Counted from the first letter of the stretch, positions 43,539 through 56,494 are shown. The stretch: 64,000 bases of DNA from Sorghum bicolor (GCF_000003195.3 NC_012871.2:13371022-13435021); one strand, 5' to 3'. The notes: generated from the sequence alone by a model not told the origin. Translations and numbers: made by a program.

Positions 43539-46500
43539 TGTAACATCCCCGATGTTATGGTTACTAAAAACGGATCATGTCATCATGAGCATTGCAAAGC
43601 ATATTTGTTAAGCACATTAGTATGCATCAACTTAAAACAAGTTTACTTTGATTGCTTGAGCTTAGGGAGGTAGAGTGTGCTTATGTGGTGTGTTGATGCT
43701 TGTGTGGTTGCTAAAAACCCTAGGGTGGAAGATTTCCGAGAGCAAGGGGGGGGGAAACCCTGATTTTTGGATCCTAGATTTGCCCCCTTTTGCATAAGTC
43801 AAAAACCAAGCAAAATTTGAGGTTGAGTTCAAAAGCAAAGTTGTAGCTCTTGGCAAGATGTACAACTTTGGTGTTTTGAGTTTTTGAAGTTTCAACACAA
43901 AATTCAAAGTAATTTTGAAAATACAGATTTCCAGAAAGTGTCCCCTTTTCCAACTTAAACCCCCAAATCAAAATCCATTTGGAATTTTAAAAGGTGGTCA
44001 ACATGAAAGTTGTAGAGCACAAAAAGTTGAGCAACTTTCGTGTTGGGAGTTTTTCAAGTTGTTATGCAAAATCAAAAGTAATTTTGGAAATCCTGTTTTG
44101 TCCCCAATTCAAAAATTTGAATTTCTTTGAATTGAGTTCAATTTCAAAACTGTTTGGCCAAATTAGCTATTTTCTACTCAGAATCAGCCCTGGCCACCAA
44201 AAGATGATTTGTAGCTTATAAAATTTGGAACAACTTTTGTTTTCACACAAATTTGACTCCAGTTCAAATTTCGGCTGAATTTCACAAAGTCCAGAAAAGA
44301 GGGGATAAGGGTCTCCTACAGTGACCCGATAGGGATCACCGGCTCCCTGTCCAGCACGGCCGCCGCGCGCGCAGCGCCGCGTGCGCGCGCGCAGGCACGC
44401 AGCCTGCCTGCCTGCCTGCTAGCGTCGCCAGGCGACGTGGATGCCTCGGACTTGCTTTCCCCTCCACTTGAGCGCAGCGTGGACGACGCCGTGCACTCCC
44501 TCCGTCCTGAGCCAAGGAACCCGACGAGCCCTTCTCTTCCAAATTCGCCATAACCACTCCTTCCTGAGCCAAATTGAGTACTCTGCCGTATTCGCCACCT
44601 CCTTGCGGACCCAGAGCACCCCCGAGCTCACTCCCTAACCCCCTCAAACGCCAGAGCTTCTCCTTCTTCTCTAAGTCCGGCCGGCGTCACCGCCGTGGAA
44701 CCCTTCACGTGAGCACGTTGCTCCAATCGGTACCACGCCTTACCAGCGATCGTTTCGAACTCCTCTCGTTTCCCCGATGCTCATGCGCTCGCTTCTTCTT
44801 CCTGGACGTGAGCAGGACCCCCGGAACGACTTCGCCGGAGCCGAAGCATCCGCCCGACCGCACGGCCACCGTCGCCAAGCCTCTCTACTGCTTCTCCCGC
44901 CGTGGTGATGTGAGCACCATGAGCCCCACTTCTTCCCGGACCTCCCGGACCTGCTGGTTCACGCTCTACCGAACCCTCGTGCCCGGTCCTCGGCGACCGA
45001 CGCGGCCGTCCGCCATTTGTGTGGTTGAGGTGGAAAGAGAGCGGGAGAGCGTCCGGGAGTGGTAGCTTTGGAGTCGCAGGGTTGACGCGGTGCTGGTGCG
45101 CATGCGCGCGGGGGCCGAGGAACTCGCTAACGGTCGCCGGAGCGGCGGCAGCACCGCCGTGAGCGAGGGAGGCGAAACTGACGAGCGGGACCCGCTCGTC
45201 AGTGACCATGCGGAGAGGGGAGCGCGCGCGCGGCGCCCGCGTGGGCCGAGCAAAGCAGGCCGGCCTGCGGGCCGATTTCCCAACCGCGTGCTGCAGTGAC
45301 TTTTCCTTTTTCCTTTTTGTGCAGTTTTTGCTACATGTTTGAATTTGTGTAATAATTCGTGTGTTAATCCAAAAATCATGGAAATTTTTGTGTAGATTCT
45401 CTGAAATAAGTAGGACCCAAGAAAAATATTAAGTTCTGTTTTCTAGTGGTTTACAAGTATATAAAAATTGCCTCTTTTATCTAATGAATAAAACTTCTAT
45501 GAATTTTAGTAATTTATTAGAGTGTCCAAAAATCACCAAAAATTGTGGAGAGCCTCTGAGTGGTATTCCCTGGCTCCACACAAAATTTGGTGGCATTTGG
45601 ATAATATTTGATTAAAATATTAATAAATCCTTATTTAGTACTTATATAATAATTCCAAAATAATTAGATAGTGATTAGTGAAATCCTCATAATTAGGGTT
45701 GAATGATTTTGGGGATTGTGTGATGACCTGAGGTCATTAACCCTAATGACGTTTGGCATTTTATTATTGTTTAGCCTTAATGCTTAATTACTGTCATTAG
45801 CAGTTGATTAAGAATTAATTAAGGTAATAGGATTAATAATTAGTTAATTCAGGTTAATTATGAATTAAAAGAGATTTTACTTTACAGATGCAACCTCTTG
45901 GGTAAAAACATTAAGATGCTAAACAACTTTATTTAGTGATAATTCTGTATTGCATTAGGAAAACAAATTGTACTTGATTCGGTCCTTTTTGCACATTTGT
46001 CATACGCATATCATGAGCATTCATCATTTTGCGTATAGTGTCCGTGACCGAAGGAGCGCCCGTGGAACCGAACCCCGAGGTCGGTGCTCCATTCGAAGAA
46101 GTAGGATCCGAGACTTGGGAAGTCTCCGAGGGTCCCTCTCTGCCCTGCAACCAAGGCAAGCCCCGGATGCATTAACCCCTCCTTGGATGTTTTAAATCTT
46201 TTATCACTTATGAATTGAAAATGCTGCATTAGATAGTTGAGAATTGGGTTAACCTACTTGCTGCATTTACTGCCTTGATATTTGTTATCTTGTCCTTGGC
46301 ACCTGTTTTACTTTAAAAACTGCGTAGTGATGCTTAGCCCTGCTACTAGATAGGTTTTCAAGCAAAGTTTGAAGGGTTGTTGTGGAATACACTTTTGATC
46401 AATGATGTTTCAATTTGAGACCGGTCGGTGGACTTGCTTTAAGAATGGAGTCTTAAAGTAGTGTCTCCAACTGTGTCGAGTAAGGACCGTTCCGTTGATG

Positions 46501-46786
46501 GCCTGCTGGGTTGAGAATTTATAGTACTAGCCACTTGCCCTCGGTAAGCCCGGTCTTGTGATCCCTCGACGCGAACAGCTACTCGCGCACTGGGAGTGGA
46601 AAGATGGCGAGAGTAACGTGTGCCCACCTTACGGATCTGAGATGACCGAAAAACATCTAGATCGGCTGTAGGATGGTGGGGTACTGTGCTCTCGGGTGCC
46701 GCGAACCTGGTCAAATTTGGGAAGAGCCTGACTTGGGTTGATATATGCAAGATTTGGTTCTACATATGTCGGGTGGTTAGGAACTC
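43539..46786 (+). repeat. El2 3' LTR, left part (interrupted by El4)
   Basis: Matches 33292 onward. It ends at AACTC (46782-46786), the target duplication of El4. It includes the GC-rich block and exons 1 and 2 of the LTR mini-gene copy (44777-44807 and 46039-46155), identical in coding sequence to the 5' LTR copy. Confidence 0.95.
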
Positions 46787-47246
46787 TGTCGACGAAAGCT
46801 GGTCGGCAGTCTATCTTGGGGTATACCCTCGGTAGTAGTTTATCGGTAGACGGTGCGCAAACTACGAACTCGATGGTGACGCAAGACACGGACAAGCTTT
46901 TTATCCAGGTTCGGCCGCCGAGTTGGCGTAATACCTACGTCCTGCGTCTGGTTGTATTGATTTGTGCTGAGAGAATATGATGTCCTAGGGGGGTCCCTTG
47001 CCCCTCCTTATATAGTCTGGAGGGCAGGGTTACAGATCTAGAAACTAATCCTAGTCAGTTACAATTGCCATGGATAATTCGATGTCAATTCCTATTCTAA
47101 CCGACTAGAATCCTGCTTGATCTCCACATCTTGTTTCCTTGCGCGAAACTCCAGGTTGTCGGATCAAGCCTTGAACTCGTCTCGTAATGGACCAAGCCTC
47201 CTGGCCGAAGTCTAGCCGTAAGGGTATAGGGGTTTATACCCCCACA
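46787..47246 (-). repeat. El4 3' LTR (left copy)
   Basis: 460 bp, TGTCGACG...CCCCCACA on the plus strand, matching 56514-56973. Confidence 0.95.
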
Positions 47247-48290
47247 GCTAGTCCCCGAGCACCATGTATTGTGATGTAACACGCCGTCTTGAGCTTCTTC
47301 GATCAGTGTGGCTTGACGTCTTCAATAAGCAGGAAAGTCGCCCGAACAGTTGCAACGGTATTTTGACCAACTCAAAAGACAGTTGATCAACATTGACATC
47401 GAAGAAGCAGGTTGTTCGAAGAATGCATGGTGCTCTTAAAAAAAATTTCTTTCTTGGTGAAGTGTGCCCACTTTACCTTTTTGAAAGGTATAAACATCAA
47501 AAAAGCAAGCAAATTCACCGCTAGGTGAAGTGTGCCCACTTAGTCCCCGAGCCTGGTAGTAGGTGACGTAGGCACGTGGAGCCAGGGTCAAAAGAAAATT
47601 CCCCAAAGTAGTTTTGAGACTGAGATGCATCGCTAGATGCATCGTACCGATGTAGTCCCCGAGCTTGCTGGAAGGCGAAGTATGAGCCTTGTAGCAAGGT
47701 CTAAAGTGAATTTACCAGTCCCCGAGCATGTCATGCTCGTCTGCAATTGAAGAGACCAATCGACCAGTCCCCAAGCACTAAGTGTGCTCCTTGGAATTAT
47801 ATGTTGCTATACCGTACGACCAGTCCCCGAGCGTCGAGTGCTCGGTGGTCGGTGCATGCTTTAAAGCTTTGAGCTGATAGACTGGGCGACCAGTCCCCGA
47901 GCGTCGAGTGCTCGGTGGTCGATGCAGTCCTTGAAGTTCCGAGCTGATAGACTGGGCGACCAGTCCCCGAGCGTCGAGTGCTCGGTGGTCGGTGCAGTCC
48001 CCGGATTGTTGACTCACTGGCGTATGTGTCTTCTTATTTTTGAAAAGATCTTTCCAGTTAAAGTTGACGTGACGACGCCTCCTGACGGGGTGTCAGACGG
48101 ATGCATGAAAAGTTGCGCCTGACAACTGTACAGCCGCCCTTTGCATGGTTTGAGAAAAGGAAACCATCAATTGGTACGAAAACTCCGCCGCATTAATTGT
48201 CTATAATCATTGTAAACCGAAACGCCGCGTCCGCCGCATGGCCTGCCCACTTCCCGAGAATACAGGAAGTGGGAGAGGTGGAGTTGCGGG
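47247..48290 (+). repeat. Repeat-rich 5' region of the El4 antisense gene
   Basis: The word AGTCCCCGAGC and close variants occur about nine times between 47250 and 48000. At 47815-48003 it is part of about 2.7 tandem copies of a 70-bp unit (GACCAGTCCCCGAGCGTCGA, GTGCTCGGTGGTCGGTGCA). Further on is an inverted repeat, CCCACTTCC...GGAAGTGGG, at about 48246-48273. The region has no gene and lies directly upstream of the TATA box of the antisense gene, so it may be its regulatory region. Confidence 0.7.
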
Positions 48291-48291
48291 C

Positions 48292-48299
48292 TATAAGAG
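48292..48299 (+). promoter_or_regulatory. TATA-like box of the El4 antisense gene
   Basis: TATAAGAG at 48292, 118 bases before the ATG at 48410, followed by a C/T-rich leader. Spacing fits a plant promoter. Confidence 0.5.
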
Positions 48300-48409
48300 C
48301 CTAATAGTTCCGCCTGTACCGCTTACCCTGCCATTGCCTTCAAACCTTCCACTCTCATCTCCTCCAATCTCCTGCATCTTCCTAACTTAAGCCCACATTC
48401 GCACCTCTA

Positions 48410-51400
48410 ATGGCGAAGAGCGACTCCAGGAAGAGGGCCGAACTAATGGCCAAGGAGTGGAAGAAGTCTCGCAGCACCACAAAATCTCTTGGTGACCTCG
48501 TCGATATGGGGCTTCTGCACGGCCCGGAGCTCGGCGGCTGGAGGGCACCGGAGGGGGAGAGCTACCCCGACCCTCGCGCCGGTGAGATCGTCGTATTTGA
48601 AGATTTCATTAAGAGGGGTTTTGGTGTTCCTGTTCATCCTTTTCTTCAAGGTCTTCTTTTGTATTATGAGATCAGGATTTGCAATCTGCACCCGAACTCA
48701 ATTCTCCTCATTTCCACCTTTATCCACCTGTGCGAGGCCTATGTTGGCATAGAGCCGCACTTCGATCTTTTTCGGTATCTTTTTTGCTTGAGGAAGAAAG
48801 GAGCAGTTGGAGGCTCCAAGGTTGCAGGTGGAGTATACCTCAACCTTCGTGATGGAATGAAGAATCGCTACCTGCACTGCCCATGGAACACTTCCTTGAC
48901 CGAATGGTACAGGAAGTGGTTCTACATCAGGGAGGAACCGGGCAGCTCCACGTTCTGCGACGTGGGATACATTCCTGAGAGGAGGACGAGCTGGACCGAA
49001 CGCCCGGAGTTCGACGGTCCAGTGGCGGATCTCATGAAGCTGATCGACTGGTCGCGCCTGGACGGGCTTGGCGTGGTCGGCAACTTCATTTGCCGCCGGG
49101 TGATGCCCTGCCAGAAGAGGGTGCACTCGGCGTACGAGTATGCCGGAAGCGCGGACCCGACCAGGATGCGGCCGGAGATCTTGGAGAAAGCGGAGGTACA
49201 ACAGCTGTTGAACGAGCTGTTTAACTTCGCGGATGGGGGCTTCATCCGTGGCAGTGATCGGGTGCAAGCCTTCAAGTTAGGACGACCAGCACCAAAGGTA
49301 TGTAGCAGATTCTGTTTTAGCATTCGTATATCGACTGCAGTTGACTCATCTCTGTTGCTTTTGCAGATCGGCGATGTCGACCGGTGCACAGTGTATGTAT
49401 CACTGGCACCGGGGATGGAAAATCCTGCGGGAGAGGTCCCACCAGAGGAGGACGCTGCTCGGTGTACTCATTACACCAGCAGTGAGGAAGACCAAGCCCG
49501 CCCCGTCCCGACCTCCGAGGAGAGGGTAGCGGGGAAAAGGCCATTGCCGCAGATCCCTTGCCGACACCGGAGCTGCCGGCAGATCTACCGGCGGAGAGCA
49601 GCCAAGCACCGAAGCGTCGTCGGCTCGTGCGGATCGTCGTCGACGACGACGACGAGGAGGCTGCGCCGTCGTTGGTCCGACGGCCTCGGAGCCACCCAGA
49701 CAATGCGCCGGTCGCCACTGATCGAGTGGCCAGCGGCGCCGCTGCCCCGCAAGCTGTCGAGATGGGGGCACAGGTGCCGACCGGCCGGGCGAGGAGGAGG
49801 TTCACCGCGACCCACCGTCGGTCAGACCTGTAAGTGTTCGACTTACGTATTTTGGACTCCTCTTTGACTTTTTTTTTTGAAATTTAACTTTTGTTCCTGT
49901 AGTGCGGCATCGGATGTCGACCCCGGCCAAACTGCCAGCCAGGGAACGGGCGAGCCTGCCCGCGGTTCTGGGGATGCGGCCCCCCAGACCACAGAGCAGC
50001 CAACAGCTGCAGTCGCGCCTGGGAGCACCGAGGGGCTCCCGAGCGCGGCACCGACTACGACAAGCAGCCCGACCAGGGCTGGAGAGGCTCCCCCAACTGA
50101 CTCCTCAGAGAAGGGAAGATCTCCGACCGCTCCTCCTGCCGGGGGGAGTGAAGTCCCCACGCCGCCCCGAGCAGGAGCCTCTTCGGCTGCGGGCTCCCCA
50201 GGTCTGGTCCAAGGGCCAGTAATACCTGGGACCACCACCGGGGGTGACGCAGCACAGGAGGAGGAAACCCGGGCGGCCTCCGATGATGAGGTGGAAGAGA
50301 TTGAGGGTCGTCCCCGTGATGGCCGCCAACACGTGTATGTGTGGCGCCAACGCGGGGATCACTTTATCGGGCATGAGGAGCTCGCCGAGACCGAAGAGGC
50401 CGCCAGGGTGGAGCGCGCGGCCAAGCGCCTCGTCGACGAAGTCAAGGTAAGCGGCTTTTTGTACTGCTGTACATTCTATGCCTTGTCTTGCATGGTCGTT
50501 ATATGCTTGCTTTGTAGGGCGCAATGAAAACGGCGAAGTACCAGAAACGGTGCTTTGACCAGATAGAAGGCGTCATGGCCGAGAACAAGGCCCTTGCCGC
50601 GGGGGTAGACCGGTTGCGGTCGGAGGTCGGGGAGAAGGTGGCCGAGATGAGTGCCGAGCAGCTTTGCGTACTAGTATAGTTTGCTTTGCTGACCAGTTTA
50701 TGATTCACGCAGACTTGGAGGAGGAGGTGGCGCGCCTCCGACAAGAGAAGGAGCAGCTCAGCCAACAGCTCGCCGGTGCGCTGGAGTCCGGGCGGCGAGC
50801 AGGAGAGGAATTGGGTCGAAAAGACCGGGAGCTATCTGGTAATGGGTGTCGCCTTGTTGGTTGCTGCCTGCCCCTTTGTTTGTTTGGTATGCCGAAAATA
50901 ACGCTTCGTTTCGTTTGCAGTGCTCAAGGTGAACGCCAAAAAGCACCTGGATGATCTGATCAAGGACCGGGACTCCTGGAAGGTCAACTGTTGCAGGATC
51001 TGGAAAGGAGTGTCCCCGGTCCTAGACCTGATCAGTCCCGAGCTCCCGGAGAGCCAGCCCCGCGCGCCGCAGTTGACCCCGGTCGAGAAGGCGCAACGGG
51101 CGTGGGACTGGCTCCAGCAGTTTGTGAAGGACGCCGGGGAGTTTGCCGGCGCGCACGTCCTCAGCATGGTGCGCGCCCACTACCCCCTGGTCGTCTTGAG
51201 CAGGCTGGAGAAGGGGTACCCGAAGGAAGTCGGCCCACAGGAAGCGGACGAGCTTCGGGGTAGTCTGCTGGACTTGTCGTCGACAGTGATCGGCGACATC
51301 AATCTGTGCGGAACGGCCACTCCTCCAGACCAGCCGAGTTCAGATAGGTCGGCCAGGGAGTTGTCGGGCGCGTCCGTTGCGGGAGATGGGCGGTCGACGC

Positions 51401-51495
51401 CTGCGGTCTCGACCAGCCAGGCGCCGGTGGCCCCGACCCCTTCGTCCGGGCAGCAGGGCCAGGCGGGTGATCAGCCCGAGCAGCTAGGCCAGTAG
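48410..51495 (+). CDS. El4 antisense gene: gypsy-type transposon domain protein, six predicted exons, one frameshift
   Basis: Predicted exons are 48410-49297, 49367-49829, 49903-50446, 50518 to about 50665, 50713-50838 and 50921-51495. Exon 1 (296 codons) matches the family named putative gypsy type transposon (transposase_28, PF04195): VVFEDFIKRGFGVPVHPF and NLHPNSILLISTFIHLCEA. Exon 2 has a nuclear-type KRRR and acidic DDDDEE stretch; its length and frame indicate a 1-base deletion near 49548. Exon 3 is Pro/Ala/Thr-rich with an acidic end. Exons 4 to 6 are coiled coil (EEEVARLRQEKEQLSQQL). The exon 4 donor is weak. A polyadenylation word AATAAA follows at 51562. It runs opposite to El4 pol and ends 273 bases from the pol stop. 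Function unknown. Confidence 0.6.
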
Positions 51496-51767
51496 TCTGT
51501 AGGAATAGACTAGTGTCTGCCCGTCAGGGTATTTATTGTAAACTTTGTATGTAAAGTTTGTAATAAAGTTTGCTTTTTGTCATGACTGTTGTTTTGAGCG
51601 CTGTAAGAATATCTGAGTGACGTGTCACCGTATTTGTCTTGGTTGTCGCTAAGAGCATCCATTGCAGGAGTTTTGCCGAGTGCTGTGTGTGACAAGGTAT
51701 AGGCAAAAAATAGAGAATTTCATTATCAAAAATTATAAGATACTTACAAAAGAAAGTCCTTAAAACT

Positions 51768-54700
51768 TTATGGATAGAAACGTCGCAGTTTGTCGATGTG
51801 CCAAGAGTTAGGCACTCGTGTTCCGTCTGGGTATGCTAATCTGTAGGACGTAGGTCGTGTGACCTCGGTCACCACGAAGGGTCCTTCCCAGGGAGTGGAT
51901 AGCTTGTGCATTCCCTCCTGGCTTGTTTTCCATCGAAGCACCAGATCGCCGACCACGAAGGAACGGTCCTTGACATTCCTGTTGTAGTATCGCCTGACTG
52001 CCGCGAGATATTTTGCTGTTCGGAGACATGAAACTAAACGCTTTTCCTCCATGCAATTGATTTCGAGTTCTCTGGCGTTGTCGGCGGTCGCCTGGTCGAA
52101 GTGCTCGATTCTAGGAGATCCGAAGTGTATGTCAGACGGCAGGACCGCCTCTGCACCGTACACCATGAAGTCGGGAGACACCCCTATGTTTCGACTGGTC
52201 TGAGTTCGGAGGCCCCAGACCACTGCCGGCAATTCTTTCATCCATCGACCGGGTGCTCTGTCGTTTTCGGTGTACAACCTTTTCTTTAGGGCGTCAACGA
52301 TCATTCCGTTAGCACGTTCGACTTGACCGTTGGCACGTGGATGTGCCACTGACACATATTTTATGACTATGCCTCTGTCATCGCAGAAATCCCAAAAAGT
52401 GGTGCCAGTAAACTGAGTGCCCAGGTCGGTGATTATGCTGTTCGGGATGCCGAATCTGTGTATGATTTGATTGAGGAACTCCACAGCCTTCTCGGAGGTT
52501 GCCTTGACCAGGGGCATGTATTCAATCCACTTGGAGAACTTGTCGATTAACACGAAGACAAACTTGAAATTGCCCGGGGCTGGTTTAAATGGTCCGATCA
52601 TGTCAAGCCCCCAGCAAGCAAAGGGCCAAGACGACGGGATGGTTTGAATTTCATGGGCAGGTACGTGGGTCCTCTTAGCGAAAAACTGACATCCTTCGCA
52701 ATGCCGAACCAGTTTTTCTGCATCGCCGACCGCGGTTGGCCAATAAAAACCTGCTCGGAAAGCCTTTCCGACCAGCGTTCTAGATGCGGCGTGATTGCCG
52801 CAGGATCCAGCGTGTATGTCCTCCAAGAGCTTGATACCATCATCTTGGGGTATGCACTTGAGCAGTACTTCGGAGCTTGCGTTTTTCCGCATGAGTTTTC
52901 CGTCGACCAGGATGTAGTTCTTTGATCGTCGGATGAGGCGCTCGTTCTCTGTTTTGTCCTGAAAGCCTGTCCCGTCTGATATGTATTTGATGAACGGGGT
53001 ACGCCAGTCACGCCCACCGGTTGTCGGAGTGGCGTCATCTATGAGCATTGCCTCGGTGGGTTGCTTGTCGACCAGGGGGGAGCTTACGCTCGGCTCATGG
53101 ATGTCCTGGACGAAAATACCCCGCGGGATTTGGGCCCGAGATGAGCCTAACTTTGACAACGCATCTGCTGCTTGGTTCTTATCCCGGACCACGTGGATGT
53201 ACTCTATGCCATAGAAGTTAGTTTCCCATTTGCGAATTTCTTTGCAGTAGAGATCCATCTTCTCGTGGGTTGCGTCCCACTCCTTGTTGAGCTGGTTGAT
53301 GACCAAAGCGGAGTCGCCATAGACATAGAGGCGCTTGACCCCCAGTTCAACGGCTAGTCGTATGCCATGCAAGCATGCTTCGTATTCGGCGACGTTGTTT
53401 GACGCCGGAAAAAGGATCCGAAGGACGTAACGGAGTTTATCCTTGTTGGGTGATACGAACAATATCCCAGCGCCTGCACCGTTGATGTTCAAGGACCCGT
53501 CAAAGAACATTGACCAGTGGTCTGAGACATCGGGAACGGAAGGCTCGTTGAGATCCGTCCATTCGGCAATGAAATCGACCAGGGCTTGAGACTTGACAGT
53601 GGTGCGACTCTGGAACTCCAGGGAAAATGGACATAATTCCATTGCCCATTTCACGATTCTGCCATTGGCGTCTTTATTGCGCAGGATGTCCCCGAGAGGG
53701 AAGCTGGTTGTCACCAGGACTCGATGGCCGTCGAAGTAGTGCTTCAGCTTTCTTGACGTTATCAGGATGGCGTATATAAGCTTCTGTATTTGTGGGTACC
53801 TGGCCTTGCACTCGTTTAAGACTTCGCTTATGAAGTAAACGGGTCTCTGGACCTTGAAGACGTGACCTGGTTCATCTCGCTCGACCACTATTGCCGTGGA
53901 AACAACCCTGTCGGTTGCAGCAATGTAAAGGAGTAGGTCTTCATTGGGCTGAGGCGCTGTGAGGACAGGTGGTGAAGTGAGGAAGGTCTTAAGCTGAGTG
54001 AACGCAGCGTCGGCTTCCTCTGTCCAAGAAAATTTTTCTGACGCTTTCAATAGTTTGAAGAAAGGGAGGCCTTTTTCTCCCAGCCTTGAGATGAAACGAC
54101 TGAGGGCGGCCATGCATCCAGTTAGCTTCTGAATATCCTTGACGTTCTTCGGTGGTCGCATGTCGAGTACGGCTTTGACTTTTGAAGGGTTTGGTCGTAT
54201 GCCGTCGCGACTGACGACGTTGCCGAGCAGTAGACCGGAAGGAACGCCGAAAATGCATTTCTTGGGGTTGAGCTTCCACTTGTACCTATTGAGTGCCTTG
54301 AAGGTTCGGTCTAAGTTGTCGATTAGGGTGCTCGCGTCTCTTGTTTTTACGACCACGTCGTCCACATAGGCCTCGACGAGGTCATCGCGAATCTCGTCGT
54401 GGAGGCATTGCTGGATGGCCCTTTGATAAGTGGCCCCGGCGTTTTTAAGTCCGAAAGACATGGTAGTGTAGCAGTATGCGCCGAAGGGTGTGATGAAGGA
54501 TGTTTTGATCTGATCTTCTTCCTTTAGCGAGATCTGGTGATAACCAGAGTAGCAATCTAGAAAGGAGAGGAGTTCGCATCCGGCCGTTGAGTCGACCACC
54601 TCGTCGATGCGAGGAAGACCAAAAGGATCTTTAGGACAGTGTTTGTTGAGATCGGTGTAATCAACGCACATTCTCCATTCATTATTCTTTTTGCGTACAA

Positions 54701-54940
54701 GAACCGGATTGGCGAGCCAATCGGGGTGATACACTTCTTTTATGAATCCGGCTGCTAGAAGCCGTGTTATTTCTGTCCTAATGTCACGAGCGAACCGTCA
54801 CAGTTTTTGCTTGATTGGTCTTGCGGTCTTCGAGACATTTAAGGAGTGCTCGATCAGGTTTCGTGGGACACCGGGCATGTCTGCGGGTTTCCATGCGAAA
54901 ACGCCCACGTTGTCCCTTAGAAACCTGACGAGCGCGTCTT
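51768..54940 (-). pseudogene. pol: El4 Pol: RT, RNase H, archaeal-type RNase H, integrase
   Basis: One open frame of 988 codons (54734-51768) covers RT ([22 protein letters not shown]), a degenerate first RNase H (LYIAATD in place of the usual DAS), the archaeal-type RNase H ([15 protein letters not shown]), integrase with the zinc finger and DDE core ([26 protein letters not shown]) and the C-terminal WEGPFVV segment. The frame continues upstream through LAAGFIKEV to a TGA at 54798-54800 and, before that, the TAG at 54942-54944. The enzyme core looks intact, but it cannot be reached by normal translation from gag. Confidence 0.88.
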
Positions 54941-54941
54941 C

Positions 54942-56465
54942 CTATTTTGGATCCAGGTTAGCCCCGATGAGGGCTGTCTTCTCGGGGTTGCCTTCGACCA
55001 GCTGCACTTCTTTGTACTCCTTGGATTTCGAGTTCTTTCTGGCTGTCTCCTGCTCAGGTAATCGGAGCTGGTCGGGAGGCAGCTGTGCAGCTTGGTTTGC
55101 TGTTTCCGCCATGCGGATTGAGAGGTCGATTGCCTCGGTGATCTTGAAGCTTTCTTCTTCGCAGGTATACGCAGTGTAGACGTTGCCTCTGACGGTTAGG
55201 ACACCCTTCTCCGTTAGGACACCCTTCTCCGTGTTGTGGCGGAGATCCCTGTGTTGATCTTCTTCTTGGACGCGTGCGCGGTTCTGCTGGCGGCGGCCCT
55301 CGGCGTCCCGACCACCATCGTCGCGCCGTGAGTCCCCTCGACGGTTGTCGGGGGAGCGGCTGCGGTGACGCCTGCTGGGTGAGGCCCGGCTACGATTAGT
55401 CTGGTCAGAGGCGGCTCCCGTATAAGAGACGTCCTGGACTCTCTTGAGCAGAGTGGCTATCTGTCCCATTGCGGCGATCAGGTGTGCTCGGATGCTGGTC
55501 CGGACTCCCTGGCATTCGGGGGTATCAGGAAGCCGATCTAGGTTAGCCATGGCAACAGCCACGTTGGCGCTTGGCGTTTTGTAGACTGGCTGGTCCCCGA
55601 CCATGTCAAAGGCATCGTTGAGATTATTTGGTGGCATTTGTTGTTGCTCGTCCGCACGTCGTCGGGCGCGCTCGGCGTTACGCTGTTCGCGGAGTTGCCT
55701 CTGGTCATCTGTTTCTCCATCAACGTCCGGTTCGTCGGCGCTGACATTAAACACAATATCCCCTCGCCGGGGGGGAAATATCAGGAATCGGTCGAAACCC
55801 GGAGGGTGTGAAGGAAAATCCAGGTCGTAGTCCTCGTCTTCGGTGTTTATAACCTCGGTGGGAACGGAGCCGGTGCTTGAGTTGGTGCTGGAGACCTGGC
55901 CGTCCCGTATTTCTCGGATTGTCACCATGTTGACGTGGTGACGATTGTTCCTTGTCGGCGACCAACCCGCCTTGCTGAAAACGGATTGGGTGTGCCGTGA
56001 GTAAACAGAGGCCGAGTTGTTCAGGCCGCAAGGATAGTCTTCCTTCCTGAGCTCGACGGATCGTCCTGAGGGGGTTGAGGTTATCGTCAAAGACGTTCCC
56101 AGCCGTTCGTGTGTGGCGACACGAGTTGGCCGGCGGGATTTGAAAAAATCCGCTGGAGCAGCTTGGTCGGGCCGACGCAGAACCCCATCTATGAGTTGGC
56201 AAACTTCGAGTAGCTTGGAGTCAACGCGATCGAGTGCTCGGAGAAGGTCCGAGCAGTCGATCGCCTTTCCCTTGTAGGGTGGGATCGGTAGTCGGGTGCT
56301 TGGTGCCGTCGTGCGCGTGGTCGGAGACAGCGTGGTCTCAGATTGGATCTGGGTCTCTTTCGAAACCGTGGTCGCGAAGCCGCCGCTGCACGTCGTCCAC
56401 GTGATCTGGCCGACGGTGAACGTGAGGCCTTCGGGCACGGTCGCGGAAGCTGGGATCGTGACCAT
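54942..56465 (-). pseudogene. gag: El4 truncated Gag joined to post-protease sequence
   Basis: From ATG 56465 (the upstream GTG at 56513 lies in the primer site) the frame runs to TAG 54942-54944. It has N-terminal Gag regions: a Ser/Thr-rich start, a KLLEVCQLIDGVL segment, acidic and Arg-rich linkers (RRADEQQQMPP) and an Arg/Ser/Asp-rich tail. There is no Gag core, no zinc knuckle and no aspartic protease. Instead, after a short duplicated 18-bp word near 55200-55230, it passes into the sequence that normally follows protease (EEESFKITEAIDL). An internal deletion with the ends rejoined in frame explains this. Confidence 0.75.
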
Positions 56466-56494
56466 CTTGTTCGCCGGAAAAGTTGCACGCACAC

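Noticed and set aside
51768..54734. El4 pol as an intact functional polyprotein
   Set aside because: The 988-codon frame is open, but TGA 54798 and TAG 54942 lie in the same reading frame upstream, and protease is missing.
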